Assembly: GCF_003710905.1 (NCBI RefSeq)
Contig: NZ_RHHV01000011.1
Span: 1-64,000, forward strand
Reading direction: 5' to 3'
Source of the DNA: Brevibacillus parabrevis
GTDB taxonomy: Bacteria > Bacillota > Bacilli > Brevibacillales > Brevibacillaceae
Length of the DNA: 64,000 bases
Shown in pieces: positions 7,340-16,800 of this stretch. The translations under genes were made by a program, and so were the position numbers. Positions within the stretch are counted from its first letter, which is position 1. Every line of letters starts with the position of its first letter. Below the pieces are notes generated by a model. That model did not search any database, had not been told where the DNA came from, and was given only the letters and a program-made list of their open reading frames with translations.

Positions 7340-7813
7340 ATGGCCGATCAAAAAAAGAAGAATTTAACCCCCGTGCAGCAGGAGTATCAGCAGTTGGCGA
7401 TGCGACATGAGCCGAAGCGACCTCTCGTGCGCAATTTTTTCCGCGCCTTTATCGTGGGCGGCGTCATCTGCCTGATTGGTCAGGGGATTACCGAGCTGTT
7501 CATCCGCTACTTTGACTTTACCGAGAAAACGGCGGGAAACCCGACTGTCGCGGTTCTGATTCTGCTCTCGGCGCTTTTGACGGGACTGGGCGTGTACGAC
7601 CGGATCGCCCAATGGGCCGGGGCGGGCACCAGTGTTCCGGTGACCGGATTTGCCAACTCGATTACCTCAGCCGCCATTGAGCACCGCAGCGAAGGATTGG
7701 TGCTTGGGGTAGGGGGAAACATGTTCAAGCTCGCAGGTTCTGTGATTGTGTTTGGTGTTGCTGCCGCATTTGTCATCGGCTTGATTAAAACATTGATTAC
7801 GATGGGAGGGTGA
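7340..7813 (+). CDS. spoVAC: Stage V sporulation protein AC
   Basis: The 157-residue membrane protein has a basic N-terminus and four hydrophobic segments. Its motifs include FIVGGVICLIGQGI and AGAGTSVPVTGFANSI, typical of SpoVAC. SpoVAC is a mechanosensitive channel component of the SpoVA complex that moves Ca-dipicolinic acid through the spore inner membrane in sporulation and germination. It lies 17 nt after the YetF-like gene and 3 nt before spoVAD. Confidence 0.93.
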   Translation: MADQKKKNLTPVQQEYQQLAMRHEPKRPLVRNFFRAFIVGGVICLIGQGITELFIRYFDFTEKTAGNPTVAVLILLSALLTGLGVYDRIAQWAGAGTSVPVTGFANSITSAAIEHRSEGLVLGVGGNMFKLAGSVIVFGVAAAFVIGLIKTLITMGG

Positions 7814-7816
7814 CAC

Positions 7817-8821
7817 ATGCGCCAGGGTCATCAGTCGTGGGTGTTTCCTTCCAGGCCGGTCATTCTCGGCCACGCTGCCATCGGCGGGCCATTTGAGGCT
7901 CAGGGGCCGTTGGCCGAGGATTTTGATACGCTGCACGGAGACTTGATGATAGGACAGGAGAGCTGGGAGAAGGCGGAGAAAGTGCTGCTGGAAGAGGCGT
8001 GCTCCAAAGCGATCGAAAAGGCGAATCTGACGAAGGAGCAGATCAACTTTTTACTGGCGGGCGATCTGATGAACCAGATCATCTCGGCAAGCTTTTCCGC
8101 AAGGACGTTGGCGATTCCGTTTCTCGGGATTTTCGGGGCTTGCTCGACAGCGATGGAAGGCTTGGCGCTCGCTGCGCAACTGGTAGACAGCCAATCTGCG
8201 GATTGCGTGCTTGCGGCAACCTCCAGCCATAATGGAGCGGCGGAGAAGCAGTATCGGTACCCGACAGAGTACGGCTCGCAGAAGCCGCCTACGGCACAGT
8301 GGACCGTTACCGGAGCGGGAGCAGCAGTCGTCGGCAAGCAAGGCCAGGGGCTGCACATTGCAGGGGCGACGATTGGACGGGTTGTAGACATGGGGATGAC
8401 TGACCCGTTCAACATGGGGGCAGCCATGGCTCCGGCAGCGCTGACGACGATCGAATCGCATTTTCGTGACTTTCAGTTGCCACACGACTATTACGATCTG
8501 GTCGTGACGGGTGACTTGGGAAAAGTCGGCCACGCGATTTTGTCGGAATTGCTGCCGAAGCATAATGTCATGCTTCCGCTGCAACGCTACGTCGATTGCG
8601 GGAAGCTGATCTACGGCGACAATCCGAACGTCTGGTCGGGCGGGAGCGGATGTGGCTGCATTGCGACGGTCACCTACGGACATTTGCTGCGGAGAATGAA
8701 GGCAGGCGAATGGAAGCGGATGCTGCTGGTTGCCACAGGTGCGCTGTTATCGCCTATTTCGTACCAGCAAGGAGAGAGCATCCCGTGTATCGCGCACGCA
8801 GTAGCCATAGAGTCCGAGTAA
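7817..8821 (+). CDS. spoVAD: Stage V sporulation protein AD
   Basis: The 334-residue soluble protein has the thiolase-like fold signature of Spo[21 protein letters not shown] around the would-be active-site Cys, and [11 protein letters not shown] near the C-terminus. SpoVAD binds dipicolinic acid and sits on the inner membrane with SpoVAC and SpoVAE. The length matches the family (about 335-340). Confidence 0.94.
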   Translation: MRQGHQSWVFPSRPVILGHAAIGGPFEAQGPLAEDFDTLHGDLMIGQESWEKAEKVLLEEACSKAIEKANLTKEQINFLLAGDLMNQIISASFSARTLAIPFLGIFGACSTAMEGLALAAQLVDSQSADCVLAATSSHNGAAEKQYRYPTEYGSQKPPTAQWTVTGAGAAVVGKQGQGLHIAGATIGRVVDMGMTDPFNMGAAMAPAALTTIESHFRDFQLPHDYYDLVVTGDLGKVGHAILSELLPKHNVMLPLQRYVDCGKLIYGDNPNVWSGGSGCGCIATVTYGHLLRRMKAGEWKRMLLVATGALLSPISYQQGESIPCIAHAVAIESE

Positions 8822-8837
8822 CCTGGAGAGTGATAGC

Positions 8838-9188
8838 ATGACGTTTTTATGGGCATTTCTCGTAGGCGGGATCATCTGTGTCATCGGGCAATTCCTCATG
8901 GATGTGGTCAAGCTGACTCCCGCCCATACGATGTCGTCCCTCGTTGTCGCAGGTGCCGTCTTGGATGGCTTCGGGTTGTATGAGCCACTGGTTCAGTTCG
9001 CGGGAGCAGGTGCGACCGTCCCGATTACGAGCTTTGGCAACGCGCTCGTTCACGGGGCGATGGCCGAAGCGGAGCAGCATGGGGTGATCGGCGTTGTGAC
9101 CGGCATTTTTGAGGTGACCAGTGCAGGGATATCCGCTGCCATTGTGTTTGGCTTTTTGATGGCGCTTATCTTCCGGCCCAAAGGATAA
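8838..9188 (+). CDS. spoVAE: Stage V sporulation protein AE (AEb type)
   Basis: The 116-residue membrane protein has about four hydrophobic segments and shares with SpoVAC the GGIICVIGQ and [19 protein letters not shown] motifs. It is the third subunit of the CDEb core of the dipicolinic acid channel. No spoVAA, spoVAB or spoVAF gene is present here, which separates this operon from the classical chromosomal spoVA operon. ATG 8838 has GGAGAGTGA upstream. Confidence 0.92.
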   Translation: MTFLWAFLVGGIICVIGQFLMDVVKLTPAHTMSSLVVAGAVLDGFGLYEPLVQFAGAGATVPITSFGNALVHGAMAEAEQHGVIGVVTGIFEVTSAGISAAIVFGFLMALIFRPKG

Positions 9189-9289
9189 AGTCGGCAAAAG
9201 CGAGTCAGATGTTACCTCTGTTGCCAAAATGCTTGAATTGAACCTACTTTCGCCAGCGGGTAGAATGGTGGCGTTAGGAGGGGATGTTC

Positions 9290-9937
9290 ATGTCATGGCA
9301 GAAAAAAACATTGACGACCCTGCTCGCGGCGATGCTTGCCGTCGCGTTTGTCTTCCCTGCCGAATCTTACGCGGCATCGCTTGTAAAGCGCGGCAGCGAG
9401 AGCGGGGATGTGTGGGACTTGCAGTATCGCCTGCAAATATTGGGGTACTATCAGGACAAGCTGGATGGCAGTTTTGGGGCGAACACGGCTCAGGCGGTGC
9501 GCCAGTTTCAAAAAGCATACGGTCTGCCAGCCGATGGGATCGCTGGTGAAAATACATGGCGTTCACTAAAAAAAGTGTCGGTCAATCAGAACGAGATGCA
9601 AATGCTCGCTCAGCTCGTCTATTCGGAAGCGCGGGGCGAAAGCTTCAAGGGGCAAGTAGCGGTTGCGGCCGTCGCCCTGAATCGTCTTCAGTCCAAAGAC
9701 TTCCCGAATACGCTCAAGGGCGTCATTTTCGAGCCGTACGCTTTTACCGCAGTCGATGATGGACAGTACTGGTTGAGCCCCAACAAGACGGCTTACCGGG
9801 CAGCGTGGGAAGCAGTGCGGGGCTGGGACCCAACCAATGGTGCCCTCTATTACTTCAACCCGGCGACCGCCACGTCCAAATGGATTTGGTCGCGTCCGCA
9901 AGTGGTGCAAATCGGCAAGCACATTTTTGCCAAGTGA
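9290..9937 (+). CDS. sleB: SleB-type spore cortex-lytic enzyme
   Basis: The 215-residue protein has an N-terminal signal peptide (about residues 1-28), a PG_binding_1 domain (RGSESGDVWDLQYRLQILGYY, about 30-90) and a Hydrolase_2 domain beginning LVYSEARGE with the catalytic Glu. SleB lytic transglycosylases cut muramic-lactam cortex peptidoglycan during germination. The preferred start, ATG 9290, has AGGAGGGG 6 nt upstream. It is 102 nt after spoVAE on the same strand. No ypeB partner gene follows here. Confidence 0.92.
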   Translation: MSWQKKTLTTLLAAMLAVAFVFPAESYAASLVKRGSESGDVWDLQYRLQILGYYQDKLDGSFGANTAQAVRQFQKAYGLPADGIAGENTWRSLKKVSVNQNEMQMLAQLVYSEARGESFKGQVAVAAVALNRLQSKDFPNTLKGVIFEPYAFTAVDDGQYWLSPNKTAYRAAWEAVRGWDPTNGALYYFNPATATSKWIWSRPQVVQIGKHIFAK

Positions 9938-9956
9938 CGAAGAGAAGCGACGTAAC

Positions 9957-10004
9957 AGACTCTTGTTTTTCCGCGACAGCCAGCGGAAAGCAAGAGTCTT
10001 TTTT
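9957..10004 (+). terminator. Terminator after sleB
   Basis: AGACTCTTG...TTTCCGC pairs with GCGGAAA..CAAGAGTCT, followed by TTTTT. The stem is long, with one small internal mismatch. Confidence 0.88.
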
Positions 10005-10141
10005 CCTGAAAAGCCCCAATGCGCGTCGTTCGCGCCTGGCGGGAAGGGACAGGAAACTGGGAAGAATTGTCCCTTGTTTTCACGAAATGTTTCGATAAAA
10101 TGAAACGAAACGGCTTCGAATCTTTTTTCTGGAGGATGATG

Positions 10142-11113
10142 ATGAGGAAACAGATGATCCTGGCCTCGCTGGCAGCCTTGCTGGTCATTGGCGCGCCGGT
10201 TGCAGAGGCAAAGACAAACGAGACGAGCAGTACACCGTACACAGACATTGCAGAGCATTGGGCCAAAAAGGAAATTGAAACATTATACATAGCGGGAGTC
10301 ATTGGCGATACCGAGTCGTTTCGGCCAGATGATCCGATTACGCGCGGGGAACTGGTAACGATGTTTGTCAAGGCAAAAGGGATAGAGCCAGGCACAGCGA
10401 GCCAGTCGCCGTTTGCTGACATTCCGTCAGACAGTTGGATGGCACCATATGCGGAAACTGCCTATCGCCTTGGAATCGTCCATGGCACCAAACAAGGAAG
10501 CCAAGTATTTTTGAAACCGGAGGAGCTTGTTACGAGAGAGGAGCTTGCTTCGATTTTGATTCGAACGATGGGCGATAGCGGTGTCGTCAATCAGCTCAAA
10601 TGGTCGACGACGGTTCAGACGTTGGCCAAATACCCGGATGGGCGCAGCGTGGATGAAGGTTACCAGCGTCCGCTCGTGTACGCCTTGGAAAAAGGCTTGA
10701 TGGGCGCCTATGGCGACGGTACGCTGAAGCCGAAAAACCGGATGACGAGAGCGGAAGCAGCCACGTATGCGGCCGTGCACCTCGTCAGCGGCCAAGCTTC
10801 CAAAAGCGGGCAGCAGCTGTTCAACGGGACGGCCTACAAGCAGGCGCTGACCGTGCAGACGACCGCCTACAGCAACCCGAACCAGCCGATCCTGTCGTAT
10901 TTGGAGTATCCGCTCCGTGAAGGTGTCGTCGCTGTCGATCCGTCCGTCATTCCGCTCGGCAGCCATCTGTACATCGATGGTTACGGCTACGCAGTTGCCG
11001 CAGACATTGGCGGTGCCGTTAAGCAGCGTCACGTCGACTTGTATTTGCCGACCTTGCAGGAAGCCGAAAACTACGGCATGAAGCAGGGCGTCAAAGTATA
11101 CGTGCTGGATTAA
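10142..11113 (+). CDS. S-layer homology and 3D domain cell-wall protein
   Basis: The 323-residue protein has a signal peptide (about residues 1-22), three SLH repeats (beginning YTDIAEHWAKKEIE, FADIPSDSWMAPYAE and a third ending MTRAEAATYAA), and a C-terminal 3D domain with the conserved Asp residues (VAVDPSVIPLG, VAADIGGAV, HVDLYLP), related to MltA-type lytic transglycosylases. SLH repeats anchor proteins to pyruvylated wall polymer. Of three consecutive ATGs I prefer the third, 6 nt after GGAGG. It is probably a surface enzyme or stationary-phase wall protein. Confidence 0.88.
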   Translation: MRKQMILASLAALLVIGAPVAEAKTNETSSTPYTDIAEHWAKKEIETLYIAGVIGDTESFRPDDPITRGELVTMFVKAKGIEPGTASQSPFADIPSDSWMAPYAETAYRLGIVHGTKQGSQVFLKPEELVTREELASILIRTMGDSGVVNQLKWSTTVQTLAKYPDGRSVDEGYQRPLVYALEKGLMGAYGDGTLKPKNRMTRAEAATYAAVHLVSGQASKSGQQLFNGTAYKQALTVQTTAYSNPNQPILSYLEYPLREGVVAVDPSVIPLGSHLYIDGYGYAVAADIGGAVKQRHVDLYLPTLQEAENYGMKQGVKVYVLD

Positions 11114-11178
11114 CATATCGTCACGGACATATTTCCTGCTCTTTCCACTCATACTAACGTGGAAAGGGTGGGATTTTT

Positions 11179-11844
11179 TTGTGGGCCTGGGTATTTCTCG
11201 GATTGCTTGTCTTATTGCTGCTGCTTGTGATGACCCCAGTAAAAATCAGTTGCTATTATCATCGAAAAGAGGAAGACGATCAACTGGAAGTGGAGCTTGA
11301 GGCGTGGCATGGCCTTTTTTCCCGAAAATACGAGTTGCCGATTTTGCTGTTCAAAGTGTCCCCGGCAGGCCCGGAGCTGGTGGCAAAGGTGGAGACGATC
11401 GAGCAAGGAAGCAAGGTGCAGGAAAAAATCAAAGACTTTACCCGCCGCCAAGTAAAAAGATGGTATCACAACTATCGGGAGCTGGTCGATCGCGTACGGG
11501 ATTTGCTGCCGCTGATCCGCGACTTGTGCAAGCAGATTCACTGCACCAAGCTGGAATGGCATACGTTGCTCGGCACAGGGCAGGCTGCGGAAACAGGAGC
11601 CATCACCGGAGTGATCTGGGGCGTGAAAAGCTTGATTGTCGGGGTGTTGTCACACTCGATCTCGCTGCGGACGATGCCTGCGATGAGCGTCCAGCCCGTG
11701 TGGAATGATGCGGTGATCCAGACAACGTTTCGCTGTGTCTTTCGCTTTTACTTGGGGCACTTTCTGTTTTCGCTGCTGAAAATTGCCTGGCGGATCAGGA
11801 AAACAGGCCAGCGCAAATGGCATACAAGCCCATCGCAAGCATGA
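11179..11844 (+). CDS. DUF2953 family protein (YtfI-like)
   Basis: The 221-residue protein has an N-terminal membrane anchor (about residues 3-18) and a DUF2953-type domain with a hydrophobic C-terminal segment (FRFYLGHFLFSLLKIA). In Bacillus the DUF2953 gene ytfI precedes ytfJ in a forespore operon, and the same order is seen here. The start is TTG 11179 with GGAAAGGGTGGGA upstream. Function is unknown; the context suggests sporulation. Confidence 0.8.
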   Translation: MWAWVFLGLLVLLLLLVMTPVKISCYYHRKEEDDQLEVELEAWHGLFSRKYELPILLFKVSPAGPELVAKVETIEQGSKVQEKIKDFTRRQVKRWYHNYRELVDRVRDLLPLIRDLCKQIHCTKLEWHTLLGTGQAAETGAITGVIWGVKSLIVGVLSHSISLRTMPAMSVQPVWNDAVIQTTFRCVFRFYLGHFLFSLLKIAWRIRKTGQRKWHTSPSQA

Positions 11845-11959
11845 ACCAGCACAAAAAAACGTGACGCTTTCCGTCATGTAGCCGCGTTCCTGTACATGCT
11901 CTGAAATTGTTGGGGGAATGTTAATAGATGAGACATGCAGGAAGGAGGAGCAGCTTACT

Positions 11960-12418
11960 ATGGCAGACCACCCGATTCAGGGCCTCATGAGAACAGCGAT
12001 GGAAAATCTCAAGCAAATGGTGGACGTGAACACGATTATTGGCGATCCTGTCGAGACGCCGGATGGCAGTGTGATTCTCCCTATCTCCAAAGTGGGATTC
12101 GGCTTTGCTGCTGGGGGTAGCGAATTTCACTACGACCAGCATCACCAGGGAATCGATGGACATCCGTTTGGCGGCGGTAGCGGGGGCGGTGTCTCGATTA
12201 CACCCGTGGCCTTTTTGGTCGTCGGAAAACAAGGAATACGCTCCATACCGCTAGAAAATACGACGCATCTGTACGATCGGATTCTCGACTCCGTTCCGCA
12301 GTTTGTGGACAAGATGCAGTCGCTTTTTAAAAAGCACGACGAGATGCCTGTTCAGTCCCATCCGGGAAGGAAGAGGGTAGACGATCACGACTTGGAAGAG
12401 TTGATGGACCGGGGTTAA
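11960..12418 (+). CDS. ytfJ: YtfJ / GerW family sporulation protein
   Basis: The 152-residue protein has the family pattern HPIQGLMRTAMENLKQMVDVNTIIG, VSKVGFGFAAGG-type core and a glycine-rich segment (GGGSGGGVSITPVAFLVV). YtfJ is a forespore protein and its Streptomyces homologue GerW affects germination. ATG 11960 is preceded by GGAAGGAGGAG. It is followed by a strong bidirectional terminator. Confidence 0.92.
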   Translation: MADHPIQGLMRTAMENLKQMVDVNTIIGDPVETPDGSVILPISKVGFGFAAGGSEFHYDQHHQGIDGHPFGGGSGGGVSITPVAFLVVGKQGIRSIPLENTTHLYDRILDSVPQFVDKMQSLFKKHDEMPVQSHPGRKRVDDHDLEELMDRG

Positions 12419-12424
12419 AAAATG

Positions 12425-12464
12425 AAAACAGGTATGCGCCTATTACGGGGCATACCTGTTTTTT
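12425..12464. terminator. Bidirectional terminator between ytfJ and the FliD-like gene
   Basis: AAAACAGGTATGC pairs perfectly with GCATACCTGTTTT; there are A and T runs on both flanks and two genes converge on it. Confidence 0.9.
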
Positions 12465-12484
12465 GCTTTCATCAGCACACTTCT

Positions 12485-13744
12485 CTACCACAATTGGTTG
12501 AGGAACAAGCCTGTTTGCGCCACGTAGCGGTAGTTCATTCCCGAAGCGGAAGTGTTGTAGTACGGATTGGCCGAGGTTGCGGCTGCGTAGGCTTGGGAGA
12601 ACGAGCCAAACGGCTTGCTCTGCACCTTGACGACCTCTTCGCGAATCGCGCGGGAGAGGCGAGTCATTTCGTCGACAAAGCCGGAAACATGCGCAGAAGT
12701 GGCTTCACGCCAAACTTGCTCATCGAAGGACAACAATCCATCTTTGCGAAAGCCAAGCCCGTAACGGTCGAGTGTTCCTCTGGACGCTCGGGTTACGTGT
12801 GCGAACGGATCAAGCTTTTGCGATGACAAGGCAGATGCCTGCTCTGTCAAAAAGTCGTGCAACTGGTTGTAGCGGTTGACGAACGCGTGCGTCTTTTGCA
12901 AAAGCCGATCGTAGTCAGGCGCAATCTCGACGACAATGTCTGTAGCTGTTGTCTGAAGCATGGAGACTTGTACGGCATCGTTCGTGAGCCAAACGTGGTT
13001 GGAGGGGCTTGAATCCCGCCTTCCATTCCACACAAACACAGCGTCAGCGGCGCTTGTCGTCGCGCGGTCAAGGCCGAGCACACGGATGGTATTTCCGGTC
13101 ACATCCTGCAAGTCAAAAGACTCGTCGGCTCCTGTTTTGCGTGAAGACACGCTCAACGCCAGATACTGCCCTTCGTATTTCTGGCGGACATCTACAGGAA
13201 GCGAGCTGTTGCGCAGTGCTTCCGCAGCGGAACGCAGGCTGTCTGCGTGAGTGTCATTGCCATGCGAATAATAGGAAAAGAACTCCTCTTGCTCCCCCTG
13301 CCGCAGGCTAAACTGCTGCGGGCCTTCTGTGACAAGCGTCGGGAAGTCATCCGGCAATGCTGTGCCTGTGTTGGTCTGTCCGCTCGCCAAGGAGCCGATG
13401 GACAGACGGTGCGTGCCGTTCGTTGCTCGCGGACCGGGTTTGACAGCTGCCGCCTCCGGTTGAGAGGAGACGACAGCGCGCTGATTGATGGCACTTTCCG
13501 GTCGCGCGGGGTCAAACTCTTGGGCAGCTTGATCCAGGTCAGCAAAACAGCGGTACAGGCGGGACAAGGAATCGGAGAGATCAGCCTTCCACTGTTGCTG
13601 CCGGGTATAGTAAGGCTGCAGACTATATCCGAAAATCGGCTCGACAGGAGAGCTGAGCTTCGCCTGAACCATTTGAAAATGATAGCGGCCGACTCGGGAG
13701 CTGTAAGGAATTTGGCTGACTCGGTCCAATTTCAAGTCGATCAC
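12485..13744 (-). CDS. Orphan FliD-like (flagellar hook-associated protein 2-like) protein
   Basis: The 419-residue protein looks like a reduced FliD. An N-terminal FliD_N-like segment (HRLSIGSLASGQTNTGTA, about residues 112-130) is followed by a FliD_C-like half with YNQLHDFLTEQA, YGLGFRKDGLLSFDEQVW and a helical C-terminus. The N-terminal 100 residues, which in FliD begin the protein with the MRI.G..SG motif, are replaced by an unrelated region. No flagellar genes are nearby. GTG 13744 has only a weak ribosome binding site, so the start is uncertain. Confidence 0.65.
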   Translation of the reverse strand: MIDLKLDRVSQIPYSSRVGRYHFQMVQAKLSSPVEPIFGYSLQPYYTRQQQWKADLSDSLSRLYRCFADLDQAAQEFDPARPESAINQRAVVSSQPEAAAVKPGPRATNGTHRLSIGSLASGQTNTGTALPDDFPTLVTEGPQQFSLRQGEQEEFFSYYSHGNDTHADSLRSAAEALRNSSLPVDVRQKYEGQYLALSVSSRKTGADESFDLQDVTGNTIRVLGLDRATTSAADAVFVWNGRRDSSPSNHVWLTNDAVQVSMLQTTATDIVVEIAPDYDRLLQKTHAFVNRYNQLHDFLTEQASALSSQKLDPFAHVTRASRGTLDRYGLGFRKDGLLSFDEQVWREATSAHVSGFVDEMTRLSRAIREEVVKVQSKPFGSFSQAYAAATSANPYYNTSASGMNYRYVAQTGLFLNQLW

Positions 13745-13808
13745 CTCACCACGAACAATTGGATTTCGATGGAAACCATCGTCTGTTACTCTCCATTATA
13801 GACGATGA

Positions 13809-16800
13809 CTACTCCATTTCAATGAGCAGATCGCCAGTTTCGATCGCTTCGCCCGCTTTTACGTAAACGGCTTTGACTTTTCCGTCCTGCGGTGCCTGGA
13901 TGGTCGTCTCCATTTTCATCGCTTCGCTGACGAGAAGGTGTTCGCCTTTGCGGACTTTGTCGCCCTCCGCCACGAGTACCTTCAATACTTTGCCTGGCAT
14001 GGAAGCACCGAGGTGAGCGGAATTTTGCGAGTCTGCTTTTCTGCGGATCGTCTCCGAGACTTTTGCCGACTGATCGCGGACGAAGATTTCCCGCGGCTGA
14101 CCGTTCAGCTCGAAGTAAATGATGCGGCGGCCATCCGGATGAAGCTCGCCGACAGCAACCAGCTTGATGATCAACGTTTTTCCACGCTCAATCGTAATCG
14201 CGGTTTCCTCGCCAGGACGTAGGCCGTAGAAGAACGTCGACGTGTTCAGGACAGACAGATCGCCGTATTCTTTCAGGCGCTGGTCAAATTGCAAGTAAAC
14301 CTGCGGATACATGATGTACGAGAGCACATCCAACTCGCTCGGCTCGCGGCCGATTTTTTCTGCCAGCTCCGATGTCACCTGGGCGAAGTCGATCGGCGCA
14401 AGCAACTCTCCAGGACGAGCTGTAAAGGCATCGCGGCCTTTCAGCACGAGTTCTTGCAGCTTTTTCGGGAAGCCGCCTGGCGGTTGACCCAGATAGCCTT
14501 GGAAAAACTGAATGACGGAATCAGGGAAGTCGAGGCGTTCGCCTTTCTCCCAAATATTTTCTTCGTTCAGGTTGTTTTGCACCATGAACAAGGCCAGATC
14601 GCCGACGACTTTCGAAGACGGAGTGACTTTGACGATATCCCCGCACATTTGGTTGACGACGGCGTACATGTGCTTGACTTCGTCCCAACGGCCTTCCAAG
14701 CCGACAGCTTTTGCCTGCTGCTCCAGATTGGTGTACTGACCGCCTGGCATTTCATGCACGTATACTTCGGTATTGCTCGCTTTCATGCCGCTTTCAAAGC
14801 CTTGGTAGTACGGTCTGACATCTTCCCAGTAATCGGACAGCTTGTTGAACGAATCAAGCGACAAACCCGTCTCGCGTTCGGTATGGGCGAGGCTCGCGAT
14901 CAATCCGTTGAGGCTTGGCTGCGAGGTCAAGCCCGACATGGAGCTGACGCACGCGTCGACGATATCGACTCCTGCTTCGACGGCTTTGAGCAGCATGGCC
15001 GCACCGTTGCCAGACGTATCGTGCGTGTGCAGGTGAATCGGAATGCCGATTTCCTGTTTCAAGGCGCGAACCAGCTCGTAAGCGGCGTAAGGCTTCAGCA
15101 ATCCGGCCATATCCTTGATCGCCAAAATGTGCGCGCCTGCTTTTTCCAGTTCTTTCGCCAGGTTGACGTAGTAGGACAGCGTGTATTTCGTTTTGCTCGG
15201 GTCGAGGATGTCGCCTGTGTAGCAAATCGCCGCTTCCGCCACCTTGCCTGTTTCGCGCACGGCGTCGATGGCCGTCTGCATGCCTGGCAGCCAGTTCAGG
15301 CTGTCGAAGATGCGGAAGACATCAATGCCGTTTTCCGCCGAAGCCTTGACGAACGCATGGATGACGTTGTCCGGGTAGTTCGTGTAGCCAACCCCGTTTG
15401 CCCCGCGCAAAAGCATCTGGAACAGCACATTCGGGATGCGCTGGCGCAAAATCTGCAGCCGCTCCCAAGGCGATTCCTGCAAAAAGCGCATGGAGGTGTC
15501 AAACGTAGCGCCGCCCCACATTTCCAAAGAGAACAGTCCCGAGCCAAGCTTGCCCGTCGCTTCGGCAATCGACGCGAGGTCGTACGTGCGCACGCGCGTG
15601 GCAAACAGCGACTGGTGGGCATCGCGGAATGTCGTATCGGTTACGAGCACCTGCTTTTGCTCCTGAATCCAGCGAACCAGGCCATCCGCTCCGTCTTTGT
15701 CCAAAATTTGCTTCGTTCCATCCGGGTACGGTTGGGTAAACGGTGTGCGCGGAATGCGCGGCGAGTCAAAGTGCGGCTTTTTGTCCGGCTTTGCCATGCC
15801 CGGATAGCCGTTGACAATCGTATTGCCGATGTACGATAGTAATTTGGAACCCCTGTCCTGACGGCCGGGGAACACGAACAGTTCCGGTTTTGTATCAATG
15901 AAGGAGGTGTCGTAGTTGCCGCTGAGGAAATCAGGGTGTGTGACGACATTCTCCAGGAAAGGCAAGTTGGTTTTCACACCGCGGATGCGGAACTCCCGCA
16001 GCGTACGCAGCATTTTGCGCGCAGCTTGATCAAAGCTGGTTCCGTACGTGGAGATTTTCACCAGCAAAGAGTCGTAGAACGGCGTAATAATCGCGCCAGG
16101 GTAGCCGTTTCCGCCGTCGAGCCGGACGCCGAAGCCGCCGCCGGAACGCCAGGCTGACAGACGGCCCGCGTCTGGCAGGAAGTTGTTTTCTGCATCTTCT
16201 GTCGTTACGCGACACTGGATCGCATAGCCGCTCATTTGAATCTGGGACTGCGAGGCGATCCCGATTTCCGGATCGGAGAGGGCGTGTCCTTCCGCGACGC
16301 GAATTTGCGACTGCACGATATCGATGCCGGTAATCAGCTCGGTGATCGTATGTTCCACTTGAATCCGCGGATTGACTTCAATAAAATAAAAGCGCTTGTC
16401 CGGCGTGAGCAAAAACTCGACCGTCCCTGCGTTGGAATAGCCAGCTTTTTTCATCAGGGTGAGAGCTGCCTGGCAAATTTCTTCGCGCAGGCTATCGTCG
16501 AGAGAAAGGCTTGGCGCCACTTCGACCACTTTTTGATGGCGTCGTTGCACCGAGCAATCGCGTTCGAACAAGTGCACGATGTTTCCGTGGTTGTCGCCGA
16601 GAATTTGCACTTCGATATGCTTTGGCTGCTCCAGATAGCGCTCCAGGTATACTTTGGCGTTGCCGAAGGAGGAACGCGCTTCTGAACGGGCGCGATCAAG
16701 CGAGTCTTGCAGCTCGTCCTGGCTGCGGACGATGCGCATCCCGCGACCGCCACCGCCGGAGACGCCTTTGATGATGATCGGATAGCCGTATTCCTTGGCG

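Noticed and set aside
11892..11923. Possible sigma-F or sigma-G promoter before ytfJ (GTACA and GGGAATGTTA)
   Set aside because: Both elements deviate from consensus and the gene probably shares the ytfI transcript, so I did not annotate it.
14289..15839. A 516-codon frame on the strand opposite pyc
   Set aside because: It is the antisense shadow of pyruvate carboxylase in a high-GC third-position genome; no ribosome binding site or recognisable domain.
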